From Sphingomonas parva (ex Maeng et al. 2020) (GTDB taxonomy: Bacteria; Pseudomonadota; Alphaproteobacteria; Sphingomonadales; Sphingomonadaceae), in NCBI RefSeq assembly GCF_004564275.1, contig NZ_SPDV01000014.1, positions 1 through 64,000 of the forward strand: DNA of 64,000 nucleotides. The letters are read 5' to 3'. A program made the position numbers and the translations under genes. Below are positions 17,977 to 27,500 of this stretch, one piece after another (the stretch's first letter is position 1; every line of letters begins with the position of its first letter). The notes below the pieces were generated by a model. That model did not search any database and was not told the origin of the DNA. It saw only the letters and a list, made by a program, of their open reading frames with translations.

Positions 17977-19125
17977 ATGCTGAGCCGCCGGAACCTTGTG
18001 GGAGCGTTGGGTGCGTTGATGGCGCTGCCGGCCGTCGGGGCGGCAAAAGGCAGAGCGGCCTCGGACGCGAAGGCGGGCGCGGGCAAGCCGCCGCGGCTGC
18101 GGCAGGGCGACGTCGTCGGCCTGGTTGCGCCGGCCATGTTCAGCGACGGCGGCGAGGAGCTCGAGTGGATCAAGGCCAACATCGCGGCCCTGGGGCTGGT
18201 GCCGAGAGTCGGCAGCTACGTCACGACGCGTTACGGCTATCTCGCCGGCAGTGACCGCCACCGCGCCGACGATCTCAATCGGATGTATGCCGACAAGGAA
18301 GTGGGCGCCGTCTTCGCGGTGCATGGCGGCTGGGGATCGGCGCGCATCCTGCCGTTCCTCGATTGGAAGACGATCGCCGCCAATCCCAAGCTGCTGATCG
18401 GATACAGCGACATCACCGCCCTGCATCTCGCCTTCGCCGCCAAGGCCGGCTTCGCCACCATCCACGGTCCCAATGCCGGCAACAGCTGGCAGCCGATCAC
18501 CGCCGGCAGCTTCACCAGCCTCGCCTTCGCGGCCGAGACGCCGCTGTTCCGCAATCCTGCTCCGATGGCCCTGCCCTCGCCGCCGCCGATCGAACCGGGC
18601 CCGGCCGCCGCCGCAGCGGCGAGCAATCCAGGGGCGGGTTTGCCGCCCGGAACGGGCGAGCCGCAGGCCGCCGTGCCGGTCGATCCGCGCTGGCAGACCA
18701 TTGCAGTCCGCCCCGGGCGCGCCCAGGGCCGGCTGATCGGCGGCAACCTGAGCGTGCTTGCCGCTCTGGCCGGCTCGTCCTGGCTGCCCGACTTCAGCGG
18801 GGCGATCCTGGTCCTCGAGGAGACGGGCGAGGCCGAATATCGGATCGACCGGATGCTCACGCAGCTCAGCTATGCCGGCATCCTCGGCAAGGTGGCCGGA
18901 ATCGTGTTCGGCCAGTGCACGCGCTGCACCGGCGGTGCCCCCGGCTACACCGGCTTCACCGTACCACAATTACTCCACCATCATTTCGGCCCGCTCGGCG
19001 TGCCGGTCTTCTACGGCGCCAACATCGGCCACGTCGCGAACCAGCTCTGCATCCCATTCGGCGTCCGCGCCGAGATCGATGCCGCCGCCGGCACCATCCA
19101 GATCCTCGAACCGGCCGTCTCCTAG
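17977..19125 (+). CDS. LD-carboxypeptidase (peptidase S66, LdcA/MccF family), Tat-type signal
   Basis: This 382-residue protein opens with a twin-arginine-like leader (SRRNLVGALGALMALPAVGA). The S66 elements follow: LVAPAM, HGGWGS, the nucleophile Ser144 in GYSDITALH, Glu in EETGEAEYRIDRM near residue 282, and His in GANIGHVANQ near 350. S66 enzymes cleave LD-peptide bonds of murein tetrapeptides, or microcin C-type substrates in the MccF branch. A Pro/Ala-rich insertion of about 50 residues (about 190-245) lies between the two lobes, longer than the usual linker. It sits alone after the rplA terminator. Confidence 0.9.
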   Translation: MLSRRNLVGALGALMALPAVGAAKGRAASDAKAGAGKPPRLRQGDVVGLVAPAMFSDGGEELEWIKANIAALGLVPRVGSYVTTRYGYLAGSDRHRADDLNRMYADKEVGAVFAVHGGWGSARILPFLDWKTIAANPKLLIGYSDITALHLAFAAKAGFATIHGPNAGNSWQPITAGSFTSLAFAAETPLFRNPAPMALPSPPPIEPGPAAAAAASNPGAGLPPGTGEPQAAVPVDPRWQTIAVRPGRAQGRLIGGNLSVLAALAGSSWLPDFSGAILVLEETGEAEYRIDRMLTQLSYAGILGKVAGIVFGQCTRCTGGAPGYTGFTVPQLLHHHFGPLGVPVFYGANIGHVANQLCIPFGVRAEIDAAAGTIQILEPAVS

Positions 19126-19244
19126 GCCGGCCGATCCGAGGGTGGTCGGGGCGGGCTCCTCGGTGGCGCTGAGCTCCTCCGCGAGCCCGGGCCTCAAGGC
19201 CGATCTCAACGAAGTCGCCGCCCCTGACCGCCGCGATCATCTCC

Positions 19245-21035
19245 TCAGAACATGAAGTCGCCGCTGTTCAGATAGACGGTGCCGCTGAGGACGATCTGCA
19301 GATCGGCGCGGGCATCGCCGTTGACGTCGGCGAAGACGAACGTGTCGCCGCCGATCGTTTCGAAGCGCAGCTGACCGGGCTTTCCGTAGAAGTCGCTCTT
19401 CCCGATGAAGCTGAACGCCTGGTCGCCGGCGCTGCTCGCATTGGCATCGATCGCGCGCAGATCGATCCGGTCATATTCGAAGCGCTGGAAATCGGCGATC
19501 CGGTCGGGCGCGGTCGGCCGCGAGTCCGCCACCGCATTGAACACGAAGGTGTCCGCGCCGCTGCCGCCGATCAGGAAATCCACGCCGCTGCCGCCGATCA
19601 GGCGATCGTTGCCCGCGCCGCCGTCGAGACGGTCGTTGCCGCTGCCGCCGTCGATCAGATCGGCGCCGCCCAGCGCCATGACGTAATCGTCTCCCGACGT
19701 GGTTCCGGATGGAGTGCCGGGCGTGATCGTGTCTGCCATCTCGGCGCCCAGGATCGGCTCGCCCGGCTCACGCACGTTCGTGACGCTCACCTCGACGGCG
19801 ATCTTCGCGGCCTCATCCCCGTCGCGGACGCCGACGACGACCTCGTAGACATTGTCGCGCTTCCAGTCGGTGGGGAGCTCAAAGTCCGTGGCCTGCACGA
19901 AGCTGAGCGCGCCGGTCAGCGGATCGATCCGGAAATGCTGGGCATCGACGCCCCCGACGATCTCGAAGGTCGGCTTGTCGATCGTCCCCGTCGCGCTGAC
20001 CACGGCGACCGCCGCCTGCCCTTCGGGAACCGCGATGCGCCCGTTCTCGCCCGCCCCCGAGACGGAGAGCCGCGGGCCGCGGTCGGTGACGCCGATCCGG
20101 AACTCGTGACCGGTCTCGCCCTCGTCGTCGCGGGCCAAGACGAACACGTCGTAGACATTGTCCCCGCCGAAGTCCGCCGGCCGCTCGAAATCCGGTGCGT
20201 CGACGAACGACAATGCGCCGGTCGCGGCGTCGATCGTGAACTGGGCGGCGTCGGCGCCGCCGCCGATCCGGTAGGTCACGGCGCCGTCGGCGCCGGTGCT
20301 GGCGAAGCCGGTGACGCTGCGCGTCCCTTCCTCGAGGGCGATCCTGTTCCAGCCGTCGAAACCGAGTGCGTCCGGGCTGAAGTCGAGCGCCGACATCGCG
20401 TCGGCGACGGTAACGGCGAGCTCGAGAGGTTGGGCGGAGGGGCCGTCCGGCCTCATCACCACCAGGTCGTAGACATTGTCACCGTCGGCGTCGGCCGGCT
20501 CCTCGAAATCGGGCGCGGCGAGGAATTGGAGCGAGTCGCCGACGATCGTGAAGAGATGCGCGTCGGCACCGCCCAGGATCACCCACGACACCGTCGGAGA
20601 CCAGGGCGAGGAGCTCCACGGGGGAAGCATCGTCACGAACGCCTCGTTCTCGGATACGGCGAACGACTTCGGCCCCATCGGCACCGGTTCGTCCGCGACG
20701 TCTCCGATCTCGATCGAGTAGATGCGATCCCAGCTGGAATAGCCGTCGTCGATCCGCACGTTGACGTCGTAGACATTGTCGCCGCCGGAATCGCCGGGCG
20801 CCTCGAAGTCGGGCGCCTTGATGAAGTACAGCGCCTCGCCGACGATCGCGAACAGATGCGAATCCGCCCCGCCTGCAATCGCCGCGCTGGTCGCAGAGGG
20901 CGACGGATAAGGCTGCGGCATCCACAGGCCGGTAACGAATGCCTGGTTTTCGGAAAGATCCAGCCGGACCTCTTCGGTCCATTCGTCGGACGTGCTTTCC
21001 ACGGATTGTTCGTTGAACAGAGAAACGTTCCCCAC
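19245..21035 (-). CDS. RTX protein with four tandem cadherin-like repeats
   Basis: This protein of about 596 residues has no N-terminal signal. It contains four tandem repeats of about 100 residues, each with GGxD..xF.I, a LxFxxAPDFE-like strand and GDNVYDV (DRDNVYEV-like in the fourth). RTX nonapeptides follow (GGSGNDRLDGGAGNDRL, about 450-500), then a serralysin-type C-terminal domain (SGADTFVFNAVADS, ADFQRFEYDRIDLRAIDAN). This is the layout of calcium-binding proteins secreted by type I systems, usually adhesins or cell-surface matrix proteins. No enzymatic domain is visible. I prefer the GTG at 21035, which has GGGGAG six bases upstream, over the ATG two codons earlier, which abuts that sequence directly. 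No type I exporter is nearby. Confidence 0.85.
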   Translation of the reverse strand: MGNVSLFNEQSVESTSDEWTEEVRLDLSENQAFVTGLWMPQPYPSPSATSAAIAGGADSHLFAIVGEALYFIKAPDFEAPGDSGGDNVYDVNVRIDDGYSSWDRIYSIEIGDVADEPVPMGPKSFAVSENEAFVTMLPPWSSSPWSPTVSWVILGGADAHLFTIVGDSLQFLAAPDFEEPADADGDNVYDLVVMRPDGPSAQPLELAVTVADAMSALDFSPDALGFDGWNRIALEEGTRSVTGFASTGADGAVTYRIGGGADAAQFTIDAATGALSFVDAPDFERPADFGGDNVYDVFVLARDDEGETGHEFRIGVTDRGPRLSVSGAGENGRIAVPEGQAAVAVVSATGTIDKPTFEIVGGVDAQHFRIDPLTGALSFVQATDFELPTDWKRDNVYEVVVGVRDGDEAAKIAVEVSVTNVREPGEPILGAEMADTITPGTPSGTTSGDDYVMALGGADLIDGGSGNDRLDGGAGNDRLIGGSGVDFLIGGSGADTFVFNAVADSRPTAPDRIADFQRFEYDRIDLRAIDANASSAGDQAFSFIGKSDFYGKPGQLRFETIGGDTFVFADVNGDARADLQIVLSGTVYLNSGDFMF

Positions 21036-21150
21036 AGTCATCTCCCCTGGTTCGGAGACTGCGGCTTAGAAGACTGGCCTTGCGATACCGTAAATGGATT
21101 GCGCCGCAATGCTGTCGCACGGCAGCCGTTTTATTGCAGCGCCTTGGACT

Positions 21151-21999
21151 TCAGCGGGTCGCCTGTGCCACCACGTCGCGGACGACGTTCGAGGGGATGG
21201 CGAAACCGATGCCGACATTGCCCTGGTTGGGGCTGATCAAGGCCGAGTTGATGCCGATCACCTCGCCCCGCATGTTGATCAACGGTCCGCCGGAATTGCC
21301 AGGATTGATCGGCGCATCGGTCTGGACGAAACGGCGCTGGTCGTCCTCGCCGAGGCCGCGCTCGGTGGCGCTGACGATCCCGGCGGTCACCGTCTGGCCG
21401 AGGCCGAACGGATTGCCGATCGCCACCACATAGTCGCCGACATGGAGCCGGCTCGAATTGCCGAGCGGCAGCGCCGGCAGGTTGCGGCCGCTGATCGTCA
21501 GGATGGCGAGGTCGAGCTCCGGTGCGACTCCGAGCACGCGGGCGCGCAGCTGGCGTTTGTCGCGCAGCCCGACCTCGATCATGCTGGCGTTCTCGACGAC
21601 GTGGAAGTTGGTGACGACGAGGCCGCGGGCCGCATCGACGATCACCCCCGATCCGGCCGAGATCGCCGGCTCGAGCGCGCTGTCGGGCACGCCGAAATAG
21701 CGGCGGAAGAACGGGTCGCGCAGCAGCGGGTTCTGCGAGGCCGGCGAAGGCTGCAGCACGGCGATGTTGACCACGGCCGGCGCCGTCCGCTCGACCAGCG
21801 GCGACAGCGAGAGCCGATTGAGCGGCACCGCGTCGCTGGCGAGGAGGGCGGCACCGCCCGACCGTGCGCCGTCCTCCTGCCGATCGAGGAGCCGCGCGCC
21901 GAGTCCCCCTGCGAGACCGGCGAGGAGCAGGCCGACGAGGAGGACGAGGAACCAACTGCCTCGCGCCCGGGTTCGATTGTCATGGATCGGTTCACGCAT
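21151..21999 (-). CDS. HtrA-like (S1C) membrane-anchored serine protease without PDZ domain
   Basis: This 282-residue protein has a short cytoplasmic N terminus, one transmembrane segment (about 16-38), and a trypsin-like domain with the triad His in TNFHVVE (about 132), Asp in DLAILTI (about 162) and Ser in GNSGGPLIN (about 235). This is DegS/HtrA-like. The protein stops right after the protease domain (FAIPSNVVRDVVAQATR), where a PDZ domain normally begins, and no frame downstream continues one. It would be a periplasmic quality-control protease lacking the usual peptide sensor. Confidence 0.88.
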   Translation of the reverse strand: MREPIHDNRTRARGSWFLVLLVGLLLAGLAGGLGARLLDRQEDGARSGGAALLASDAVPLNRLSLSPLVERTAPAVVNIAVLQPSPASQNPLLRDPFFRRYFGVPDSALEPAISAGSGVIVDAARGLVVTNFHVVENASMIEVGLRDKRQLRARVLGVAPELDLAILTISGRNLPALPLGNSSRLHVGDYVVAIGNPFGLGQTVTAGIVSATERGLGEDDQRRFVQTDAPINPGNSGGPLINMRGEVIGINSALISPNQGNVGIGFAIPSNVVRDVVAQATR

Positions 22000-22077
22000 G
22001 CTCGCCGCGATGAACGGCACCGCCCCGATCGGGTTCCAGGTCTTGCCGCCGCCCGGCGCGCCGGGCAGGATCGGCGG

Positions 22078-22377
22078 ATGACGAGACCCAGTCTTTTCAC
22101 CCCCGGTTTCGCCATGCGCGGCAGCGGCTGGCAGGCGATCTGGACCTTCATCGCGATCCTCGCCGGCGTCCGCACGCTCGGCGAGCTGTTCCGCCACGGC
22201 TGGTCGGACGTCGTCCTGCTCGGGCTCTTCTCGCTGGTCGCGGCCGTTGCGTTCGCTTTGGTCGCGCGGCGCCACCGCCCGATCGACGGCTCCGCCATGG
22301 ATCCACAACTCGCGTCGGCGCGGAGCCCCGGGCGCCGCCCTGCCGATCCGATCCTGCCCGGCCGGCGCTTCTTCTGA
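22078..22377 (+). CDS. Small two-helix membrane protein
   Basis: This 99-residue protein of unknown function has two hydrophobic segments (about 20-40, IWTFIAILAGVRTLGELF, and about 45-63, VVLLGLFSLVAAVAFAL) and a basic, Arg/Pro-rich tail. It is divergent from the protease gene and ends 13 bases before the next plus-strand gene, so the two are probably co-transcribed. The ribosome site (GGATCGGCGG) is modest. Confidence 0.6.
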   Translation: MTRPSLFTPGFAMRGSGWQAIWTFIAILAGVRTLGELFRHGWSDVVLLGLFSLVAAVAFALVARRHRPIDGSAMDPQLASARSPGRRPADPILPGRRFF

Positions 22378-22390
22378 CCCGCGGTTCCCG

Positions 22391-22933
22391 ATGATGGACG
22401 ACGAGACACCCGGCCAGGAGCTTTCGGCCGCCGCCAAGGCGCGCTGGCTGGCGATCGCTCTCGCCGAGGAGCAGGCCCAGGTCCGCGAGGGCCATGCGCC
22501 CGGCACCGAGCGCATCCTCGCCTATCTCGCCACCTGCGGCGATCTCGAGGACGGCGAGGGCGAGCGCGACGACACCCCCTGGTGCTCGGCCTTCCTGAAC
22601 TGGTGCGTGATGCAGGCCGGTTTCGCCGGCACCGATTCCGGCTGGGCCACGTCCTGGGCGCGCTGGGGCCGCGAGGACCCGCAGCCCGGCCCCGGCACGA
22701 TCGTGGTCTGGCGCCGCTCGCGCGATCTCGGCAACGGGCTGGAGCCGGTCGGCGGCCACGTCGCCTTCCTGCTCGAGCGGCGCGGCGACATGGTCCACGT
22801 CCTCGGCGGCAACCAGCGCGACGCGGTCTGCCGCCGCGACTATCCGCTCCACGGCTTTCTCGCCGACACGGTCGACCGCGCCGGCGAGGTCTCCGATCAT
22901 TACGAGCTGCTCGGTTTCCGCACCGCGCCTTGA
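22391..22933 (+). CDS. TIGR02594-like, NlpC/P60-type predicted cysteine peptidase
   Basis: This 180-residue protein has TPWCSAFLNWC (candidate catalytic Cys near residue 64) and PVGGHVAFLLER (candidate His near 123), followed by LGGNQRDAV. This is the pattern of the TIGR02594/CHAP-like group of cell-wall peptidases. The N-terminal 55 residues are helical and charged, with no signal peptide. Such proteins are often phage- or wall-associated; here no phage genes surround it. ATG-ATG at 22391 gives two adjacent start choices. The rplJ promoter lies just downstream. Confidence 0.75.
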   Translation: MMDDETPGQELSAAAKARWLAIALAEEQAQVREGHAPGTERILAYLATCGDLEDGEGERDDTPWCSAFLNWCVMQAGFAGTDSGWATSWARWGREDPQPGPGTIVVWRRSRDLGNGLEPVGGHVAFLLERRGDMVHVLGGNQRDAVCRRDYPLHGFLADTVDRAGEVSDHYELLGFRTAP

Positions 22934-22955
22934 CGCCGGCGGCGTCACCTTTCTG

Positions 22956-22983
22956 TTGATCTTTCAACCGTCTCGTGTATAGG
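22956..22983 (+). promoter_or_regulatory. Candidate promoter of rplJL
   Basis: TTGATC and TATAGG are separated by 16 bases (four of six matches each). They lie in the only AT-leaning patch upstream of rplJ, about 265 bases from its start codon. Confidence 0.55.
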
Positions 22984-22989
22984 CGCGGC

Positions 22990-23248
22990 TCGCGTGCGGG
23001 CTCGCCCGCGCGCAGCCGTCCGAGACAGCGGGTGATCCTTCCGGATCTTAATTTCCCGCCTAGACGGGGAAGAGTTTTTCCGGCCGCGCCTGGCGCCGCC
23101 GGGTCTGCCTGGTTTCAGGCCGTCAACCACTCCCCACGGACACGCTCGTCGAGGCTCCGGCTTCGGCGGGTTCGCAAGGACGAGGCTTCGCTTCGTCCTT
23201 TGAAGTCGCCCGACGGACATCTCCGCCGGGCAGTTTGGAGTGTAAGGC
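22990..23248 (+). promoter_or_regulatory. Long rplJ leader, probable L10 autoregulatory region
   Basis: About 260 bases of untranslated leader run from the predicted transcription start to rplJ. The leader is rich in potential stems. The last is GCCCG-A-CGGA, CATC, TCCG-C-CGGGC, just before the GGAGTGTAAGGC ribosome site. In many bacteria the L10-(L12)4 complex binds such a leader to repress rplJL; that this leader does so is inferred from position and length, not from a matched consensus. Confidence 0.45.
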
Positions 23249-23764
23249 ATGGATCGAGCTCAAAAGTCCGAGCAGGTCGCCCAGCTCAAGCAGACGTTCT
23301 CCGAGACGAGCGTGGTGGTCGTCACCCGCAATCTCGGGATGACGGTGGCCCAGTCCACCGCCCTCCGGAACCGGATGCGCGATGCTGGCGCGAGCTACAA
23401 GGTGACCAAGAACACGCTCACCCTGATTGCGCTCGAGGACACCTCCTACGCCGGCATCGGCGAGATGCTGACGGGGCCGACCGGCCTCGCCACGTCCGCG
23501 GATCCGGTCGCGGCCGCCAAGGTCGCGGTCGATTTCGCCAAGACGACCGATCGCTTCGAGATCGTCGGCGGCGCGATGGGCGACACTGTCCTCGACGTTG
23601 CGGGTGTTCGTGCGCTGGCCGAACTGCCGTCTCTTGACCAGCTGCGTGCAACGATCGTGGGCCTCATCCAGGCGCCCGCGACCAAGATCGCGCGGACGAT
23701 CAACGAGCCGGGTGCTCAGCTGGCGCGTGTCTTTGGCGCTTATGCCGCCAAAGAAAACGCCTGA
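23249..23764 (+). CDS. rplJ: 50S ribosomal protein L10
   Basis: This 171-residue protein has the L10 pattern: VVVVTRNLGMTVAQSTALRN near the N terminus, ASYKVTKNTL, GPTGLATSADP, and a C-terminal helix (LARVFGAYAAKE) where L7/L12 dimers attach. It forms the base of the ribosomal stalk. rplL follows after 58 bases. Confidence 0.97.
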   Translation: MDRAQKSEQVAQLKQTFSETSVVVVTRNLGMTVAQSTALRNRMRDAGASYKVTKNTLTLIALEDTSYAGIGEMLTGPTGLATSADPVAAAKVAVDFAKTTDRFEIVGGAMGDTVLDVAGVRALAELPSLDQLRATIVGLIQAPATKIARTINEPGAQLARVFGAYAAKENA

Positions 23765-23822
23765 TCATCATCTCTATTTGAACTGAAACCATGGGGCTCC
23801 CGCCCCGATCTGGAGACTTAAA

Positions 23823-24203
23823 ATGGCAGACATCCAATCCCTCGTCGACCAGCTCTCCGAGCTGACCGTTCTCGAAGCCGCTGACCTCGCCAAGGCCCTC
23901 GAAGAGAAGTGGGGCGTCTCGGCCGCCGCTGCCGTCGCGGTTGCCGGCCCGGCCGGTGGTGGCGCCGCTTCGGGCCCCGCCGAAGAAGAGAAGACCGAGT
24001 TCGACGTGATCCTCGTCAACGACGGCGGCAAGAAGATCAACGTGATCAAGGAAGTCCGCGCGATCACCAACCTCGGCCTCGGCGAAGCCAAGGCCCTGGT
24101 CGAGGGCGCGCCGAAGGCCGTCAAGGAAGGCGTCTCCAAGGCCGAGGCCGAAGAGATCCGCAAGAAGCTCGAGGAAGCCGGCGCGACCGTCGAGGTCAAG
24201 TAA
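23823..24203 (+). CDS. rplL: 50S ribosomal protein L7/L12
   Basis: This 126-residue protein has an N-terminal dimerisation domain ([21 protein letters not shown]), an Ala/Gly hinge (about 38-55), and the C-terminal factor-binding domain ([34 protein letters not shown]). It recruits translational GTPases. A strong terminator follows, so rpoBC is not the next part of this transcript. Confidence 0.98.
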   Translation: MADIQSLVDQLSELTVLEAADLAKALEEKWGVSAAAAVAVAGPAGGGAASGPAEEEKTEFDVILVNDGGKKINVIKEVRAITNLGLGEAKALVEGAPKAVKEGVSKAEAEEIRKKLEEAGATVEVK

Positions 24204-24233
24204 GCTTCCAGCCTTGCGCTGGACGAAAAGGAA

Positions 24234-24263
24234 GGGCGGCTCCTCGCGGGGCCGCCCTTTTTT
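24234..24263 (+). terminator. Intrinsic terminator after rplL
   Basis: GGGCGGC and GCCGCCC pair across a 10-base loop and are followed by TTTTTT. This closes the rplJL unit. Confidence 0.93.
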
Positions 24264-24512
24264 ATCATGCTCCCCTCGGAGGGGAGCTGTCAGGCGCAGC
24301 CTGACTGAAGGGTGTCAGCGCCGCGTCCTCTGGGTCCTGGAGTGGGCGCTCCGGCAAGATGTCGGAGATGCAGCACAGGATGGACACGCTGACACCCCTC
24401 CGTCGCGCTGGCGCGCGCCACCTCCCCTAAAAGGGGAGGGTGAGCCGCTGAACCGCCCCTCCACCACCGCCTTCGGCGGCGGTCCCCCTCCCCGCTAGCG
24501 GGGAGGATGGGA
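24264..24512. repeat. Repeat-rich spacer after rplL
   Basis: The region has a CTCCCCTCGGAGGGGAG palindrome near 24271, a perfect 11-bp inverted repeat (GGGTGTCAGCG at 24310-24320, CGCTGACACCC at 24387-24397), a CCTCCCC...GGGGAGG pair near 24421, and CCCCGCTAGCGGGG near 24490. No coding sequence is evident. Confidence 0.6.
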
Positions 24513-27500
24513 TCAGATCGCCGGGTGGCTGTCCAGGATCTCCGGCCCCGCGAAGTCGACCTGGGAGAAGCCGCCGACGCCGAGCAGGGTCGCCGAGCCG
24601 CCGCCGTTGCCGAACAGCAGGGTGAGGTCGGCGAGGTCGTCGCCGTCCACGTCGGCGACGCGGGCGCCCTTCACCGAGATGCCGTCCTCGAGGACCAGCC
24701 GGTCGAGGCCGACCTGATAGCCGACGATCGTGTCGCTGCCGCCGCTCTTGCCGAGGACGAACAGATCGCGTCCGGCGCCGCCCGCGAGGATGTCGTCGCC
24801 GCGGCCGCCGGCCAGGACGTCGTTGCCGTCGCCGCCGAACAGGGCGTCCTCGCCATTGCCGCCATCGAGCCAGTCGTGGCCGCTGCCGCCGCGCAGGGTA
24901 TCCGCCCCGTTGCCGCCGGAGAGATGGTCCTCCCCTGCCCCGCCGGTCACTGTGTCGACGCCGTTGCCGCCGTTGAGGCGGACGCCGTCGGCGATGCCGG
25001 TGACGGTCACCGAGACGGTCGCGGTGGAGGTCAGGCCGTGCTCGTCGGTCACCGTGTAGCGGAAGGTGTCGACCGCGGTTGCGCCGGGCGCCAGCGAGTC
25101 GAACGAGTCGTGGTCGGCGACGTAGCGCAGCGTCTGCGAGGCGGCGTCGAAGACCAGGGAGCCGTAGGTGCCGACGCCGTCGACCGAGGCGATTCTGAGG
25201 CTGGCGCCCGCATCCGGATCATGGTCGTTGCCGAGCAGCAGGCTCCACAGATTGGGGCTGGTTGCGTCCTCGTTGACCGACACGCTGTCGTTGCCGGCCA
25301 CCGGCGCCTCGTTGACGTCGCCGACCGCGATCGTGACGGTCTCCTCCACGAACAGCCCGGCCGGATCGGTGGCGCGGATGGTCAGCGACCAGCTCGCCTG
25401 CCCCTCGTGATCGAGCGGTGCCGTGGTGGTGAGCGCACCGGTCGCCGCATCGAGGGCGAAACGTCCGCCGGCGTCGTCGCTCAACGTATAGCGGAGCACG
25501 TCCTCCGGATCGGGATCGCCGGCGCTGACCAAGCCGACCAGGGTCCCGGCCGGCGCATTCTCCGCTACCGCCTGGCCGTCGAGGACGAGGTCCACCGGCG
25601 CCTCGTTGTGATGCTCGATGAAGAAGCGCCCGATGATCGGATCGTGATCGGTGCCGCGCGGCGTGCCCAGGGTCTGCTCGGCGTTGATGTGGACGGCATC
25701 GAACTGGGCGCCGAACTGCAGCCCGCCGGAGACGAGCATGTGGTCGATCGCCTGGAGGTTGCCGTCGAACACGTAGGAATAGCGCTCCTCGCTCGGCAGC
25801 AGGCGGTGGAGGTCGGTGAGGATGCCGCCGGCCTCGAGCGCGCCGACGGCGCCCTCGAAATAGAAGCCGTTGAAATCGCCCATCACGCCGAGCTTCAGCG
25901 CCGGATCGGTGGCCAGCGCGCCGTTGACATAGGCGCGGACCGCCTGCGCCTGCGCGGTGCGGGCGCCGTCGCCGGCATCGACCGGCGGCTGGTTGGCGCC
26001 CATCAGATCGTCGCTGCCGATGCGCGAGGTGAAGTGGACGTTGATCAGCCGCGTCGTCTCGCCGTTGAAGGTGAAATCGGCGACCAGCGGGCGCCGGCTG
26101 CCGGCGAAGGCGGGAGCTTCGATCAGCATGGCGCTGCCCGCGACGTAGGACACGCGGTCGGCATTGTAGAGGAAGCCGTTGCGGATGTTGCCGTTGGCCT
26201 CGCCGCCGGTCGAATTGTTGCTCGACGGCGCGACCTCGACATAGACGTAATCGGGTCCGCCCGCCGCGGCGATCGCGTCGATCAGCAGCTGCGCGGTCAC
26301 CACGCCGGACAGCGGATCGCTGCCGTTCAGGCCGTTGGCGTCCTGGATCTCCTGGACCGCGACGATGTCCGGTGCGCCGAGATTGTAGACGATGTTCGAG
26401 GCGAGCAGGTCGAACTTCACCGGATCGTCGGTCGGGCTCAGATTCTCGACATTGTAGCTGGCGATGGTGAGGTGGTCGCGATCGCCGGAGAGCGCGGTGG
26501 TCTCGCGCGGCGCCGCCGCCAGGTCATCGGTGACGTTCACCGCCTCGGAGACGAGCACGCGGTAATTGTTGAACCCGTAGGTCATGATTCCGGTGACGTC
26601 GGACAGGCGGTCGCCCATGGTATGACCCGCCGCATAACCGGCATAGAGTTCGCCGGTGGCGTCGATCATGATCCGCTCGGGATTGAAGTCGCCGGCCGAG
26701 ATGGTGATGCCGGTGCGGCCGTTGAAGCCGGTCGCGCCCGCGCCGCCCGAGGCGAGCACCCAGGTCTCGCCGAAGCTCGTGCTGTTGGACACCGCGATCG
26801 GCGCGTCGACGGTCACGCGCATGCCCTCCAGCGTCTCGTAGAAATCGAGACCGTCGGTGGCGGGATCGTAGCTGGCGAAGCCGTCGTCCTCGATGATGCT
26901 GGTCGGCGGCGTGAGACCGCCGGCGCCGATCGTTACCGCCGCGGGCAGCGCATTGTTGTGCGACTGGATATTGATCTGGTTCGGGACCAGCTCGGTGATC
27001 GACAGGCTGTTGGCGCCCGGCACGAACTCGGACGGCGTGCCGCGGACGGAGACGCCGTCGCCGACTGCCACCGCCGGCGCGCTGCCGGTGAAGACGAAGA
27101 TGGCGTCGGAGGTGCGGACGTTGCCGTCCCCGGTCGGGTCCTGCAGGTAGAAACCGTTGGCGACGACGCCCGTGACGATGCCGGAGGTGGTCACCGGCTG
27201 GCCGTCATAGGCGGTGGCATGCCCTTCGCCCTGGATCTCGTAGATCCTGAGGTCGATCGGATCGTCGTTGCGGATCGTGCCGGCGGCGGCGCCGTCGACG
27301 ATTGCGATGTTGCCCACCGGATTGACGAGCAGCAGGCCGAAGCTCTCGTTCGCCTCGGTGATCGTGTCGCCCTGGATCGCCACCGCGATCTGGACGCTGG
27401 CGACGCCGATCCCGAATTCGACATGGCCGCTGAGCGGCTGCCCTGCGGCGAGGTCGGCGAGGTTCGCCCCGCCGGCCGGCAGCGACAGCACCCAGTCGAT

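Noticed and set aside
19126-19244. Possible small gene between the LD-carboxypeptidase and the RTX protein
   Set aside because: Short frames are continuations of shadow frames; no start with a ribosome site.
21131-21160. Frameshifted PDZ domain downstream of the HtrA-like gene
   Set aside because: The alternative frame adds only about eight residues (DPLKSKALQ-like) before a stop; no PDZ sequence follows.
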